Below, one piece after another: positions 8,188 to 16,388 of a stretch of DNA of 64,000 nucleotides. The DNA comes from an uncultured Acidimicrobiales bacterium (GTDB taxonomy: Bacteria; Actinomycetota; Acidimicrobiia; Acidimicrobiales; Bin134), in NCBI GenBank assembly GCA_951813555.1, contig OX638344.1:3473076-3537075 (forward strand), given 5' to 3'. A program made the position numbers and the translations under genes. Position 1 is the first letter of the stretch. The number at the start of each line of letters is the position of its first letter. Under the pieces are notes generated by a model. The model saw only the letters and a list, made by a program, of their open reading frames with translations. It was not told the DNA's origin and ran no database searches.

Positions 8188-8790
8188 TCAGCCCTCGGCC
8201 GCCTCCAGCAGGGCTGCGGCCCGCTCGCCCAAGTCCAAGTCTTGGGCCATTCGGCGGGCGGCGGAGCTCATCTTGACCAGGGTCTTGGCCAAAACTTCGA
8301 CCATGTGGTCGTCGCCCAGCTTGTCGGCCAAGTCGTCGAGCTGGGTTTGCAGGAACACCAGGCACAGGGCGTCCTCGTGGGTCTGCACCCGGGCGTCGGT
8401 GCTCAGGCCCTTCTTGGCCACGATGGCCGACACATCAGCCGCGAAATCGTCGTCGTAACCCACCGCGGTGACGATGTCGGCCACCTCGGCGGCGTGGCGC
8501 TTTCCTTGGGCCGCCCGCCACCGCAGGTAGCCGGCCCGGCCCTCGGGGTAGTCGGATCGGGGCAGGGCCCAGCGCCGCAGGTGGTGAGCCCGGGCGGCCA
8601 CCAGTTGGGCGTCGTCGGCATCGGGATCGAGGCGCTGCACCCATTCGGTCATCAGCTCGGCGTGGGCCAGCTCCTTGGGCCGAGCCACGCCGTCTACAAC
8701 GATGGTGTGGGGATCGTCGGCGTTGGCCGAGTCGATGGCGGCCAGCGCCGCGCTCAGCCGCTCGCTCGCGGCGGTGGCATCAGCTCCCAT
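8188..8790 (-). CDS. DUF4202 domain protein
   Basis: A 200-residue soluble protein that fits the DUF4202 family in length and motifs. These include HAELMTEWVQRLDP, AARAHHLRRWALPR, YPEGRAGYLRWR, and the C-terminal THEDALCLVFLQTQLDDL. The conserved His residues (AHHLRRW) and acidic positions suggest a metal-dependent hydrolase-like helical bundle, but no activity has been established for the family. It lies 9 bp after the stop of the next small gene upstream and is probably co-transcribed with it. Confidence 0.7.
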   Translation of the reverse strand: MGADATAASERLSAALAAIDSANADDPHTIVVDGVARPKELAHAELMTEWVQRLDPDADDAQLVAARAHHLRRWALPRSDYPEGRAGYLRWRAAQGKRHAAEVADIVTAVGYDDDFAADVSAIVAKKGLSTDARVQTHEDALCLVFLQTQLDDLADKLGDDHMVEVLAKTLVKMSSAARRMAQDLDLGERAAALLEAAEG

Positions 8791-8799
8791 TTCCCAAGA

Positions 8800-9030
8800 T
8801 CAGGAGTCGGCGGGCGGGCGCAGGTCCACCCGCAGGACCAGAAAGCCGTCTTCGATGGCACCGGTGGCGTCGCCGATGATGGCGAAGTCCTGGAAGTCCT
8901 CCTGGGCCCGGCGGATGAACAGCGTCCGCTCCTCGCCGCCCACCGGCGGCAGGGGGCGGCTCCTCACCGCCTCGGCCCGCTCCCGGAACCGGTTGATCAT
9001 CGCCTCCACGTCCAATTCGTCGGCCATCAA
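8800..9030 (-). CDS. Small conserved hypothetical protein
   Basis: A 76-residue frame beginning MMADELD. It has a helical, charged N-terminus (INRFRERAEAV) and a C-terminal beta-like half (EDFQDFAIIGDATGAIEDG). No known domain is recognised. It overlaps the stop of the preceding membrane-protein gene by 4 bp (ATGA-type), which supports real translation as part of an operon with that gene and DUF4202. Confidence 0.6.
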   Translation of the reverse strand: MMADELDVEAMINRFRERAEAVRSRPLPPVGGEERTLFIRRAQEDFQDFAIIGDATGAIEDGFLVLRVDLRPPADS

Positions 9031-9344
9031 CCGAGCGTATCTTCTGGCTCTGGGCTGTCCGGAGAATCGCCGCCACCCAACCGGGGGTTGTCGCCGGTGC
9101 GCACCCAGTAGACCAGCGTGCCCAACAGGGCTATCACCGCCACTGCGATCAACAGGGCCATCACCAGCCGAACCTCGTCGTCGGAATCAGACGGCGACGG
9201 GGGTTCGGCCGGTTGCTCTTGGGCGATCGGATCAGACAATCCAGAGGCCACCGCCGCTGATCCCCATGCCGCAGTCCCCCACAACAGCGCCAGGATCAAG
9301 CCATAGGCCAGCAACCGCTTCTCAGATCGGCCACGAGCACCCAC
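9027..9344 (-). CDS. Small two-helix membrane protein
   Basis: A 105-residue protein from GTG 9344. Transmembrane helix 1 is LLAYGLILALLWGTAAWGSA and helix 2 is VMALLIAVAVIALLGTLVYW. They flank a Pro/Glu/Ser/Asp-rich loop, and the tail is acidic. The frame is open further upstream, but that part has out-of-frame glycosylase-antisense composition, so the shorter start is chosen. Function is unknown. The topology predicts both termini in the cytoplasm with an external acidic loop. Confidence 0.55.
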   Translation of the reverse strand: MGARGRSEKRLLAYGLILALLWGTAAWGSAAVASGLSDPIAQEQPAEPPSPSDSDDEVRLVMALLIAVAVIALLGTLVYWVRTGDNPRLGGGDSPDSPEPEDTLG

Positions 9345-9385
9345 GGTGTCCAGTCTCGCGCGGCATATTGCCGCCGCGGGTCCTC

Positions 9386-10183
9386 TCACCGCTGGTGATG
9401 CGGGCAGGAGTAGGTGGTGCGGCCGCCGATGGTCTGCCGCTCCAGCAGCTCGCCGTCGCGGGGGCACGACCCGCCCCGTACTCGGGCCAGGTGGAGGTCA
9501 CCGGTGTGCGATCCTCCTCGATCGGCCAGTTCGGCAACCGTGGAGCGGATCGCCTTGGCCAGCTCGCCCTGTTCGGCCTCACTCAGCGAGCCCGCCTCCC
9601 GGGCCGGGTCCAGCCCAATGCGCCACAAGATCTCGTCCACCAGCAGGTTGCCCAGCCCGGCTACTCGACGCTGGTCAAGCAACCTTGCTTTCAGCGCGGT
9701 TCGGCTGGCTTCCAGCGCCGAAGCCAATTGATCCGCGGTCAGCCCGAAGGCGTCGGGCCCGAGCCGGGTGTCGTCGGGATCCAACTCCACCCCGCCCAAG
9801 CGCCGGGGATCGATGATGGCCAGGGTCCCCCCGTCGGCGAAGCCCAGTTCGAACCGCCGCCACTCGGGAACTTCTCGGGCGCTGGAATATTCCAGCTTCT
9901 CTATGACCGCGTGGTCGTCCACCACCAGCCTCCCAGTCATGCCGAACCGAAGGCCCAGTACTGCGCCTGTCTGTTCGTCGGGATCGCCGAAGTCCATCAA
10001 CAGGAGCTTTCCGATACGGCGCACTCCGGCGACGGTCCGGCCCTCCAACGCCAGGCTCAGCGCGGCGGCATCAGCGCCCCCTTTGATGAACCAGCCGTCG
10101 GGGGCATCGACGAGAGAGACGATGCGGCCCACGGTGCCCGCGGCGGCCCGGCGGTAGTACTCGACCTCGATGATCTCAGGCAG
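9386..10183 (-). CDS. Fpg/Nei-family DNA glycosylase, apparent CTG start
   Basis: A 265-residue formamidopyrimidine-DNA-glycosylase-like enzyme of base-excision repair. The first residues after initiation would be PEIIEVEYYRR, matching the family PELPEVE start in which Pro is the catalytic N-terminal nucleophile and Glu the acid. Only a CTG codon at 10183 precedes that Pro. The first conventional start (10132) would remove the catalytic residues. DP(A)REAGSLSEAEQGELAKAI is the helix-two-turn-helix region. The C-terminal zinc finger is degenerate: CPRD replaces CPRC and CPHH replaces CPxC. It sits 29 bp downstream of the trans-sulfuration gene. Confidence 0.8.
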   Translation of the reverse strand: MPEIIEVEYYRRAAAGTVGRIVSLVDAPDGWFIKGGADAAALSLALEGRTVAGVRRIGKLLLMDFGDPDEQTGAVLGLRFGMTGRLVVDDHAVIEKLEYSSAREVPEWRRFELGFADGGTLAIIDPRRLGGVELDPDDTRLGPDAFGLTADQLASALEASRTALKARLLDQRRVAGLGNLLVDEILWRIGLDPAREAGSLSEAEQGELAKAIRSTVAELADRGGSHTGDLHLARVRGGSCPRDGELLERQTIGGRTTYSCPHHQR

Positions 10184-10212
10184 TGAAACCGACCTCGGCG
10201 TCCCAGGCGATC

Positions 10213-11448
10213 TCAGGCAGTGGCCTTGTCGGCGGCGTGCAGCAGGTCGGCTACCACATCGTCGCTGTGCTCCAGGCCCACCGAGACCCGGATGGTGCCC
10301 GGCTCGATCCCGGCTGCCGCCAACTCCTGGGGAGTCAACCCGGCATGGGTGGTGGACGCCGAGTGGGTGACCAGGGTCTCCGGGCCACCCAGCGATGTGG
10401 CGACCTGGGCCAGCCTCACCGCCTCGACAAACCGCTCCCCCGCCTCGTGCCCGCCGGCGAGATCGAAGGCCATCAGCCCGCCGAACATGCGCATCTGCCG
10501 CTTGGCCAGCTCGTGTTGGGGGTGGGAGGCCAGGCCGGGATAGCGCACTGTGTCAACTCCAGGGTGGTCCGACAGCGCCTCAGCCAGCTGTTGGGCGGTT
10601 GCACACTGGCGCTCGAGGCGAACCCCGAGGGTGCGCAGGCCCCGCAATCCGTTCATGGCGTCGAACGGGGCGGCGTTGGCCCCCTGCAAGATGGCGAACG
10701 CCCACAGGGAGGCGATCAGATCGGCGCCGCCCGACACCACTCCCAGAGTGGCGTCATTGTGGCCGCCCAGGCCTTTGGTGGCCGAGTGCACGCTGAGGTC
10801 TATTCCGTAGTCCAGCGGCCGGGTGATGCTCGGCGGGGCGAAGGTGGCGTCCACCGCTTTCAGCGGACCCCGAATAGCGCCCAACTCCTCCAAGTCGACC
10901 AAGTCGAGCCGGGGGTTGGCCGGGGTCTCGGCGAACACCAGCATGGTCCGGCCCGGCCGCACCGCGGCTTGGAATGCGCCCGGCTCGGTGCCGTCCACAA
11001 AGGTCACGTCGATCCCGAAGCGGGGGCACACCGCCTGGAGCAGGAACTGGGTGCCGGAATAGAGCTGGCGCTGGGCCACGATGTGGTCGCCCGCCGAGCA
11101 CAGGCCCAGGATCACGCAGCTCACCGCGCCCATCCCCGATGCGAAGGCTCGAGAGGCCTCGGCCCCCTCCAGTTCGGCCATGGCCTCCTCGAAGGCTGCC
11201 ACAGTGGGATTGCCGTTGCGGGTGTAATAGTGGCTCTCGGTGGCATCCAGCGCCATGCGCCGCCCGGCCTCAAGCGACGGTATGCGGAACGTGGTGGTGG
11301 GGTGAAGCGATGGGGCCAGCTCGGCTCCACCCGAGCGCCGGCCGGCCAACACGGCCAGGGTGTCAGGGTGGGTGAACCCTGCAGGATCGGGCGCGGCCAC
11401 GGCTTGTTGGCTGTTGGCCGCCTCGTCCCAACTCGCCTCAGGCGACAC
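10213..11448 (-). CDS. Trans-sulfuration / O-acylhomoserine sulfhydrylase-type PLP enzyme
   Basis: A 411-residue Cys/Met-metabolism PLP enzyme (cystathionine gamma-synthase / O-acetylhomoserine sulfhydrylase family). Motifs are YTRNGNPTVAAFEEAMAELEG, the PLP-contact region FAETPANPRLDLVDLEEL, and SVHSATKGLGGHND with the Schiff-base Lys. GTG 11448 is used as start. It overlaps the metX stop by 11 bp, so translation is coupled. Coming straight after metX it should consume O-acylhomoserine to make homocysteine or cystathionine. Which sulfur donor is used cannot be told from sequence. Confidence 0.85.
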   Translation of the reverse strand: MSPEASWDEAANSQQAVAAPDPAGFTHPDTLAVLAGRRSGGAELAPSLHPTTTFRIPSLEAGRRMALDATESHYYTRNGNPTVAAFEEAMAELEGAEASRAFASGMGAVSCVILGLCSAGDHIVAQRQLYSGTQFLLQAVCPRFGIDVTFVDGTEPGAFQAAVRPGRTMLVFAETPANPRLDLVDLEELGAIRGPLKAVDATFAPPSITRPLDYGIDLSVHSATKGLGGHNDATLGVVSGGADLIASLWAFAILQGANAAPFDAMNGLRGLRTLGVRLERQCATAQQLAEALSDHPGVDTVRYPGLASHPQHELAKRQMRMFGGLMAFDLAGGHEAGERFVEAVRLAQVATSLGGPETLVTHSASTTHAGLTPQELAAAGIEPGTIRVSVGLEHSDDVVADLLHAADKATA

Positions 11449-12694
11449 TGCTGCCCACCTTCTCCAGAAAGTCCTTGATGGCCTGGCCCACCGCCTCGAC
11501 TTCCAACAAGAACCCGTCGTGGCCGTGGGGACTGTCCACCAGGGAGTACACGCACCGCCCGCCAGCCGCCACCACCGCATCGTGGAGCTCGACCTGCTGG
11601 CGGGGCGGGTACAGCGTGTCGCTGGTGATGCTCAGCGACAGCACTGGCGAGGTGATCCGGGAGACCGCCGCGTCGATGCCGCCCCGGTCCCGGCCGATGT
11701 CGTGCAGGTCCATCACCCGATTGAGCACCAGGTAGGTGTTGGCGTCGAACCGCCGGACCAGCTTCTCCCCGTGGTAGTCGAGGTATGACTCCACTTGGAA
11801 CCGGTCCCACGGGCCGTACACCGAGTGGATATCGAACAGCTCCCGGCCGAAGCGGTCTTCGAACACCTCGTCGGACCGGTAGGTGATCTGGGCCAGCGAC
11901 CGGGCGATGGCCAGCCCGGCATGAGGGCCTTGGCCGGGCGGGTTGTCGTAGTAGTCGCCCCCTCGCCAGTTGGGGTCCAGCGCCAAGGCGGTGCGACCCA
12001 CCGCCGACCAGCCGATCTGCTGGGCGCTGGCCGCCATGCAGCCGGCCAGCGAGCACACCGACCCCACTCGGTCGGGGAACATGACCCCCCACTCAAGGGC
12101 CTGCATCGCCCCCATGGAGCCCCCCACCACCGTCAGCCACCGCCTGACGCCGAGATGGTCGGCCAGCCGGCGCTGGGAGCGCACGATGTCGCGCACGGTC
12201 ACCGTGGGAAACGACGAGCCGTAGGGCTGGCCGGTGTCGGGGTTGGGCGATGCCGGTCCGGTGGTGCCCTGGCAGCCGCCCAGCACGTTGGCGCACACCA
12301 CGAACAGCTCATCGGTGTCGAGGGCCTTGCCCGGCCCGACCATCTCTCCCCACCAGCCGGGGGTGGGATGGCCGTGGCCGGCGTCGCCCGACACATGGGA
12401 GTCGCCGGTCAGGGCGTGGCAGATGAGCACGGCGTTGGATCCGTCTGAGGCCAGCTGCCCCCAGGTTTCGTAGGCCACGGTCACCCCGCGCAGCGCTTTG
12501 CCGCCCTCCAGCACGAAGGAATGGGGGCGGTCGAGGGTGAAGAACTGGCGGTTGCCGGGAGGGTCGCCGGACAGCCACGCCCCGGTCACCGGCAAATCGG
12601 CGCTGTAGCCCCGAGGATGGGGCGCAGGGCTCTCGCTATCGGCTGAATCCGCGAAAGGAAGCTGCTCGCGGCTGAGGTTCTCGTCTGCCGGCAT
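11438..12694 (-). CDS. metX: Homoserine O-acetyltransferase (MetX)
   Basis: A 418-residue alpha/beta-hydrolase-fold acyltransferase, first committed step of methionine synthesis. Visible are VAYETWG, NAVLICHALTGDSHVSG, the substrate-loop NVLGGCQGTTGP and the nucleophile elbow VVGGSMGAMQALEW. Asp and His of the triad are in the C-terminal SITSDTLYPPRQQVEL and DSPHGHDGFL segments. Acetyl versus succinyl specificity is not settled by these motifs. AAGGGAGG lies just before ATG 12694. The gene is preceded by a SAM-riboswitch-like leader and followed by an overlapping trans-sulfuration gene. Confidence 0.93.
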   Translation of the reverse strand: MPADENLSREQLPFADSADSESPAPHPRGYSADLPVTGAWLSGDPPGNRQFFTLDRPHSFVLEGGKALRGVTVAYETWGQLASDGSNAVLICHALTGDSHVSGDAGHGHPTPGWWGEMVGPGKALDTDELFVVCANVLGGCQGTTGPASPNPDTGQPYGSSFPTVTVRDIVRSQRRLADHLGVRRWLTVVGGSMGAMQALEWGVMFPDRVGSVCSLAGCMAASAQQIGWSAVGRTALALDPNWRGGDYYDNPPGQGPHAGLAIARSLAQITYRSDEVFEDRFGRELFDIHSVYGPWDRFQVESYLDYHGEKLVRRFDANTYLVLNRVMDLHDIGRDRGGIDAAVSRITSPVLSLSITSDTLYPPRQQVELHDAVVAAGGRCVYSLVDSPHGHDGFLLEVEAVGQAIKDFLEKVGSSVA

Positions 12695-12697
12695 AGT

Positions 12698-12722
12698 CCT
12701 CCCTTCGTCTGTCTATGGGAGG
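12698..12722 (-). promoter_or_regulatory. RBS-sequestering hairpin before metX
   Basis: In the metX leader RNA, CCTCCC (12717-12722) can pair with the Shine-Dalgarno GGGAGG (12698-12703) across a 13-nt loop. This would hide the ribosome site. Together with the upstream aptamer it suggests translational control. Confidence 0.5.
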
Positions 12723-12759
12723 GCCACTTTTGCCGTAGCGGATAAGCACGGACACTTGG

Positions 12760-12779
12760 TTGCCTCCGGATTGGCCGGA
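12760..12779 (-). promoter_or_regulatory. Hairpin in expression platform of metX leader
   Basis: CTCCGG-CCAAT-CCGGAG lies directly after the P1 helix of the aptamer. There is no U-tract, so it is not an obvious terminator. It may be part of the switch between the aptamer and the RBS hairpin. Confidence 0.4.
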
Positions 12780-12782
12780 GAC

Positions 12783-12885
12783 CACATCTCCCGCTGACGC
12801 GGGCGAGCACCTTGGGTGTCCCTCCCAGGTTGCTGGACCAACCATCCGAGCACGGTGGCTCGGGCGGAAAGCCGCTCTCGATGTA
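12783..12885 (-). ncRNA. SAM-I / SAM-I-IV-like riboswitch aptamer
   Basis: The leader of metX on the minus strand starts ACATCGAGAGCGG and ends GGGAGATGT, so ACATC and GATGT close a P1 helix, as in the ATCaAGAG...GAT arrangement of SAM-I RNAs. Inside are hairpin CCGAGC-CACCGT-GCTCGG, the conserved GCAACC, and AAGGTGCTC, followed by hairpin GCCCGC-GTCA-GCGGG. The classic GAGGGA...GGCCC element is replaced, so a SAM-I/IV or variant class is likelier than textbook SAM-I. The position upstream of a methionine operon fits. Identification is by eye. Confidence 0.6.
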
Positions 12886-12892
12886 CTCCTAC

Positions 12893-12922
12893 AGGGTAGC
12901 GGGGCACAGAACTCAGGCTCAA
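12893..12922 (-). promoter_or_regulatory. Putative sigma70-type promoter for metX operon
   Basis: TTGAGC (12917-12922) and TACCCT (12893-12898) are separated by 18 bp. The predicted start of transcription would fall at the beginning of the riboswitch-like RNA. Confidence 0.5.
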
Positions 12923-12941
12923 CCTTTTATGGATTGAGGGG

Positions 12942-14108
12942 TCAGACGGCCTCGGCCACCGGATCCCATCGGTCGAGGGCGTCCAGCCGATCGTCGTTGG
13001 AGAACATCTCCACGATGGGGACGTCCAGCGACAGCCGGCGCTGGAGCCGCTTGACCACCAACTCCTCATTCCACAGCGACAAGGTGACGGCCATGCCCGA
13101 CTCCCCGGCCCGGGCGGTGCGGCCCGAGCGGTGCAGATAGGTCTTGTGGTCGGGCGGTGGGTCGTAGTGGATCACCACGTCCACATCGTCGATATGCAGG
13201 CCCCGAGCGGCCACATCGGTGGCCACCAGCGCCTGGATATCGCCGGTCGCGAAGCGGGCCAGTGAGCGTTCCCGGGCCTGCTGGCGGAGGTCGCCGTGGA
13301 TGGGCTCGGCCCGCACGCCCTCGTCTTGGAGTTTGCGGGCTAGGCGGTCGCACCCGTGGCGGGTGGCGGAGAAGACCAGGGTGCGGTTGGAAGCCCGGAT
13401 GATGGCTGCGGCCACATTGACCTTGTCCATTTGATGGACGGCCACGAACCGGTGCTGCATCTCATCCACCGTGACCTGACGGGACTGGACTTCGTGACGG
13501 GCCGGGTCGTGCTGGTAGCGACGGACCAGGGCGTCTACCGCCCCGTCGAGGGTGGCCGAGAACAGCAGGGTCTGGTGGCGGCTCTCCACGTGGCGCAGGA
13601 TCCACTCCACCTGGGGCAAAAAGCCCATGTCGGCCATGCGATCGGCCTCGTCCACCACCACGATCTCCAGCTTGGCCATCGATACTGCTTTGCGGTCGAT
13701 CAGGTCGATGAGCCGTCCGGGAGTGGCCACGATGATGTCGAGGCCGTCGTCGATCTTCTTGATCTGGGCCTCGATGGGGGCCCCGCCGTATACCGGATCC
13801 AGGGTCAAATCCCGGCACCGGGCCAGCGGGCGCAGTTCCTTGGCCACCTGCACGGCCAGCTCCCGGGTGGGGACCAAGACCAGACCACGCACCCAATGGG
13901 AGTCGGCATGGGAGAGGTTCTCCACCATGGGCAGGCCGAAGGCCAGGGTCTTGCCCGACCCGGTCTTGGCCTTGCCGCACACGTCCCGGCCGGCAAGCGC
14001 GTCGGGGATGGTGAGAGTTTGGATGGGGAACGGGGTGTGGATTCCCCGTTCCTTGAGCGAGGCCACCAAGTCTGAGGCCACGCCCAAAAAGCGGAATTCT
14101 TCTGTCAT
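12942..14108 (-). CDS. DEAD-box ATP-dependent RNA helicase
   Basis: A 388-residue DEAD-box helicase core. It has the Q-motif region (HTPFPIQTLTIPDALAG), motif I AKTGSGKT, Ia PTRELAVQ, motif II DEADRMADMGF, motif III SAT, and motif VI HRSGRTARAGESG. It lacks the long C-terminal RNA-binding tail of DeaD/CsdA, so it resembles a minimal RhlE-type enzyme for ribosome assembly or mRNA turnover. It stands as a single gene between lgt and the metX leader. The stop at 12942 lies about 20 bp from the metX promoter. Confidence 0.9.
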   Translation of the reverse strand: MTEEFRFLGVASDLVASLKERGIHTPFPIQTLTIPDALAGRDVCGKAKTGSGKTLAFGLPMVENLSHADSHWVRGLVLVPTRELAVQVAKELRPLARCRDLTLDPVYGGAPIEAQIKKIDDGLDIIVATPGRLIDLIDRKAVSMAKLEIVVVDEADRMADMGFLPQVEWILRHVESRHQTLLFSATLDGAVDALVRRYQHDPARHEVQSRQVTVDEMQHRFVAVHQMDKVNVAAAIIRASNRTLVFSATRHGCDRLARKLQDEGVRAEPIHGDLRQQARERSLARFATGDIQALVATDVAARGLHIDDVDVVIHYDPPPDHKTYLHRSGRTARAGESGMAVTLSLWNEELVVKRLQRRLSLDVPIVEMFSNDDRLDALDRWDPVAEAV

Positions 14109-14172
14109 CTATGGTGCGGGCTGCGGAAGGAAGCGGAATGTATCGTCAGCCCGTTCTACAAGGATACCGGGT

Positions 14173-15012
14173 TTAGGGCTCCAAAGAGATGTTTTCAGCC
14201 TCTGGATCGTCGGACGCGGGTTCGCCGTCGTCGCCTCGTCCCCAGAGCAGGTAGGCCACCGAGCCGATGATCAGAGCCAGCATCACCCAAATATTGACCC
14301 GCACTCCGGCCAGCTCGCTGGCGAAGTCCACCCGAATGGTCTCGATCCACAGCCGACCCAGCGCATACCCCAGCACGTACAGCCCGAACAGGCGGCCGGG
14401 CTTCAGCGTGAAGCGCTTGCTGGCCCACAGCAGAGCCCCGACCAGCGCCAGGTTCCAGATGCACTCGTACAAGAACGTGGGGTGAAAGGTGTCGTCGTTT
14501 GGATAGCCAGCTCGTGAAGCAGGACCAGGATCGATCTCCAGCGCCCACGGCAGGTCGGTGGGCCGCCCGAACAGCTCCTGGTTGAACCAGTTCCCCCACC
14601 GTCCGATGGCCTGGCCCAGCGGGAGGGCGGGGGCCACCGCATCAGCGAAGTCGGACAGCGGGATGCCCTTTTGCCGGGCGAACACCCACATGACCGCGGC
14701 GGCGAAGATGACCGCGCCGGGGATGCCCAGGCCCCCCTCCCAGATCTGCCACGCCTCGCCCCAGTCCCCCTTGTAGGTCTTCCAATCGGTGACCACGTGG
14801 TAGACCCGGGCGCCGATCAGCCCGGCGACCACCGCCCACACGGTGGCCGAGCTGGCCAGCTCGGGGGAATGGCCCCGCTGGGTGAGCCGGCGGGAGAACA
14901 ACCACCAGGCGGCCAATACGCCGAGGGCAATCATCAGGCCGTAGGCCCGCAGATCCAGAGAGCCGATCTCCAGGCTGTCGGAGCCCGGACTGGGAATCGA
15001 GTTCAGTATCAC
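14173..15012 (-). CDS. lgt: Prolipoprotein diacylglyceryl transferase
   Basis: A 279-residue membrane enzyme that moves diacylglycerol onto the lipobox Cys of prelipoproteins. Seven hydrophobic helices are visible. The Lgt signature covers GQAIGRWGNWFNQELFGRPTD, with the essential Arg-Asn and the earlier H/Y-containing GARVYHV region. GTG 15012, preceded by AGGG, is chosen because it gives the family-typical N-terminus ILNSIPSP. The frame stays open 13 codons further up without family similarity. Confidence 0.92.
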   Translation of the reverse strand: MILNSIPSPGSDSLEIGSLDLRAYGLMIALGVLAAWWLFSRRLTQRGHSPELASSATVWAVVAGLIGARVYHVVTDWKTYKGDWGEAWQIWEGGLGIPGAVIFAAAVMWVFARQKGIPLSDFADAVAPALPLGQAIGRWGNWFNQELFGRPTDLPWALEIDPGPASRAGYPNDDTFHPTFLYECIWNLALVGALLWASKRFTLKPGRLFGLYVLGYALGRLWIETIRVDFASELAGVRVNIWVMLALIIGSVAYLLWGRGDDGEPASDDPEAENISLEP

Positions 15013-15101
15013 TGCCCTACTCTGCCATGCCCGGCCACAAAAGCGGCCCATCTAAGTCCATCTCGCACTCTGGGTGGCCCGGTCTGATTAGATTTCAAAC
15101 C

Positions 15102-15551
15102 ATGAGCGACAGCGCGCGACAGATTGAGAACCTCATGTACACCTACGCCGAGCGGATCGACGCCGGCAACCTAGAGGGTGTGGCCGAGCTGTTCACCCAC
15201 GGTCGCATCGTGGCCTCCCCTGAGGCGCCGGTGGAAACGACGGTGGCCGGACGTGACGAGGTGCTGGGCATGTACCAGGGCTCCACCCGCCTCTACCCCT
15301 GCGGCACCCCTCGGACCAAGCACGTCACCACCAACGCCATCATCGAGACCGACGACGACGCCGGATCGGCCCGCTCCTACTACACCGTCTTCCAGCAGCT
15401 CGACGACTTCCCGCTCCAGCCCATCATCACCGGCCGCTACCACGACACCTTCCACCGCATCGACGGCGAGTGGTGGTTCGACACCCGGATCATGCTGGTA
15501 GACCAGCTAGGCGACCTCAGCCGCCACCTGCTGTTCGAGCTTGAGCTGTAA
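15102..15551 (+). CDS. SnoaL/NTF2-like protein
   Basis: A 149-residue protein of the NTF2-like cone fold (SnoaL-like). Characteristic are RQIENLMYTYAERIDAGNLEGVAELF at the N-terminus, TKHVTTNAIIE in the middle, and GRYHDTFHRIDGEWWFDTR near the end. Actinobacterial members include isomerases, dehydratases and small-ligand binders in catabolic clusters. It precedes an SDR and a beta-keto-acid cleavage enzyme on the same strand, so it may act on the same metabolite. The start at ATG 15102 matches family length. Confidence 0.82.
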   Translation: MSDSARQIENLMYTYAERIDAGNLEGVAELFTHGRIVASPEAPVETTVAGRDEVLGMYQGSTRLYPCGTPRTKHVTTNAIIETDDDAGSARSYYTVFQQLDDFPLQPIITGRYHDTFHRIDGEWWFDTRIMLVDQLGDLSRHLLFELEL

Positions 15552-15588
15552 GGCTGACGGCCAGCTCGATTGACAACATGGAAAGCCA

Positions 15589-16374
15589 ATGACCGACCTC
15601 ACCCCGACCAACCTGTTCGGCCTCGACGGCAAGATCGCCCTGGTAACGGGAGGCGGACGGGGGATCGGAGCCATGATCACCGAGGGTCTTCTGGGTGCCG
15701 GGGCCCGGGTGATCATCTCCTCCCGCCGCCAAGACCAGCTCGACGAGGCGGTGGCAGAGCTGTCGGGAATCGGCTCCGTAGAGGCCATCGCCGCCGACTG
15801 CTCCACCGAGCAGGGCTGCAAGAGCCTGGCCCAAGCTGTTGGCGAGCGCACTGAGCGGCTGGACATCCTGGTCAACAACGCTGGGGCCACCTGGGGGGCA
15901 CCTTTGCAGGAGTTCCCCGACTCGGCCTGGGACAAAGTGCTGAACCTGAACGTGAAGGGGGTATTCCAGCTGACCGTGGCTCTGCTCCCCCTGCTGGAAT
16001 CCGCGGCCACCTCTGACGACCCTGCCCGGGTGATAAATCTGGGCTCGATTCAGGGGCTCCAAGCCCCCGACATCGAGAACTACTCGTATTCGGCCAGCAA
16101 GGCCGCGGTCCACCACATGACCCGGGTCTTGGCCAAGAAGCTGGGGTCAAGCCATATCACGGTCAACGCCATCGCCCCGGGGGCGTTCTACACCAAGATG
16201 ATGGCCTACACCCTGGACAATTTCGGCGATGAGATCGCGGCGGCCACCGCCTTGGGACGGCTGGGGCAACCAGAGGACATGGCCGGAGTGGCCGTATTCC
16301 TCTCGGGGCGGGGCGGGTCGTATCTCACCGGGGCGGTCATTCCGGTGGACGGCGGATACTCCACCACCCTTTAG
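15589..16374 (+). CDS. SDR-family oxidoreductase
   Basis: A 261-residue short-chain dehydrogenase/reductase. It has the nucleotide-binding TGGGRGIGA, the NNAG motif (LVNNAGATWG), catalytic Ser in INLGSIQG and YSYSASKAAVHH with the Tyr-x3-Lys pair, then IAPGAFYTKM. The C-terminal SYLTGAVIPVDGGYS is typical of classical SDRs using NAD(P)H. It lies between the NTF2-like gene and the BKACE gene and stops 14 bp before the latter, so the three probably form a short catabolic operon. Confidence 0.9.
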   Translation: MTDLTPTNLFGLDGKIALVTGGGRGIGAMITEGLLGAGARVIISSRRQDQLDEAVAELSGIGSVEAIAADCSTEQGCKSLAQAVGERTERLDILVNNAGATWGAPLQEFPDSAWDKVLNLNVKGVFQLTVALLPLLESAATSDDPARVINLGSIQGLQAPDIENYSYSASKAAVHHMTRVLAKKLGSSHITVNAIAPGAFYTKMMAYTLDNFGDEIAAATALGRLGQPEDMAGVAVFLSGRGGSYLTGAVIPVDGGYSTTL

Positions 16375-16388
16375 AGAGGTTTTCGCTC

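Noticed and set aside
8675-10186. 503-codon plus-strand open frame
   Set aside because: Antisense to the glycosylase and membrane-protein genes, and no domain is visible.
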